DNA of 64,000 nt, from positions 4,301,048 to 4,365,047 of the forward strand of contig NZ_KI913949.1 of assembly GCF_000332095.2 (NCBI RefSeq). The letters are read 5' to 3'. The stretch is from Leptolyngbya sp. PCC 6406 (lineage in GTDB: Bacteria; Cyanobacteriota; Cyanobacteriia; Phormidesmidales; Phormidesmidaceae). Under the pieces are notes generated by a model. It had not been told where the DNA came from. It ran no database searches and worked only from the letters and a program-made list of their open reading frames with translations. This document shows, piece by piece, positions 63,812 through 64,000 of the stretch. Every line of letters begins with the position of its first letter. Position 1 is the stretch's first letter. The translations under genes and the position numbers were made by a program.

Positions 63812-64000
63812 ATGGCTGAACAACTCAAAACGTTTTATATCGACAAGGTTGTCCCGAAACTGATGGAGCAATTTGGCTATGCCAATAACCATCAGGTTCC
63901 CAAGCTGGTCAAGGTGACCGTAAATCGGGGCCTAGGGGAAGCATCTCAAAATGCGAAGGCACTGGAGTCTTCCCTTGGGGAAATCGCTCTGATCACTGGG
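63812..64000 (+). CDS. rplE: Ribosomal protein uL5 (5' part, cut by window edge)
   Basis: First 63 residues of L5: [40 protein letters not shown]. About two thirds of the gene lies beyond the window. rpsH and the rest of the spc genes are expected to follow. Confidence 0.96.
   Translation, partial: MAEQLKTFYIDKVVPKLMEQFGYANNHQVPKLVKVTVNRGLGEASQNAKALESSLGEIALITG

Noticed and set aside
1-64000. tRNA, rRNA, tmRNA genes and replication origin
   Set aside because: The gene-free stretches were read for tRNA T-arm signatures, rRNA segments and DnaA-box clusters; none was convincing. A covariance search would be needed to exclude them fully.

Overview
This window is cyanobacterial chromosome. The evidence is petM (cytochrome b6f), psb27, ndhN, ldpA, cobH, a Ycf45-type ATPase, a group 3 sigma factor, cyanobacterial RRM, DUF3285 and DUF6464 proteins, and dozens of GCGATCGC (HIP1) octamers. 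The genus cannot be fixed from the sequence alone; GC-rich third positions and many dispersed repeats suggest a mid-to-high GC freshwater or mat cyanobacterium.

Layout. 1-12.3 kb: rpe, an S8 peptidase-like protein, DUF6464, aspS, a bactofilin, a deleted Uma2 gene, an EamA transporter, a large PAS/GAF histidine kinase and a lipoprotein. 13-22.4 kb: the minus-strand line prfB (with programmed +1 frameshift), DUF3285, ybeY, dgkA and trpG, interrupted between dgkA and trpG by about 6 kb of accessory DNA. That DNA holds an intact ISL3-family IS (1,401 bp, 8-bp target duplication) and a NACHT NTPase with 33 near-identical pentapeptide repeats, flanked by direct copies of one MITE-like repeat. 22.8-41.9 kb: sigF, an ATP-grasp protein, petM, a tyrosine recombinase, a lipase, cobH, an FAD monooxygenase, a PRC-barrel protein and smc, a YqgF-like nuclease, a MetX-like hydrolase, an RRM protein, a candidate small RNA, a degenerate M48 protein and a TSUP permease. 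41.9-45.4 kb: a toxin-antitoxin-rich island (UPF0175 twice, DUF4926/DUF6883, ParDE, DUF2281/MazF, fragments, a 210-bp MITE). 45.5-57.5 kb: minus-strand sbcD, prfA and the distal alpha r-protein cluster (rpmJ-rpsM-rpsK-rpoA-rplQ-truA-rplM-rpsI-rpmE), then psb27, ycf45-like, ldpA and ndhN. 57.9-64 kb: divergent S10-type operon rplC to rplE, cut by the window edge.

The core genes serve translation, photosynthetic electron transport, pigment and cofactor synthesis and DNA maintenance. The accessory part is in two places, the NACHT/ISL3 insertion and the toxin-antitoxin island. The best candidate for an undescribed system is the NACHT-pentapeptide protein with its hydrophobic helical N-terminus. 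The clearest mechanistic scar is a 21-bp perfect inverted repeat in a UPF0175 copy that looks like a hairpin-templated frameshift. At least five dispersed short repeat families occur, three with inverted ends.
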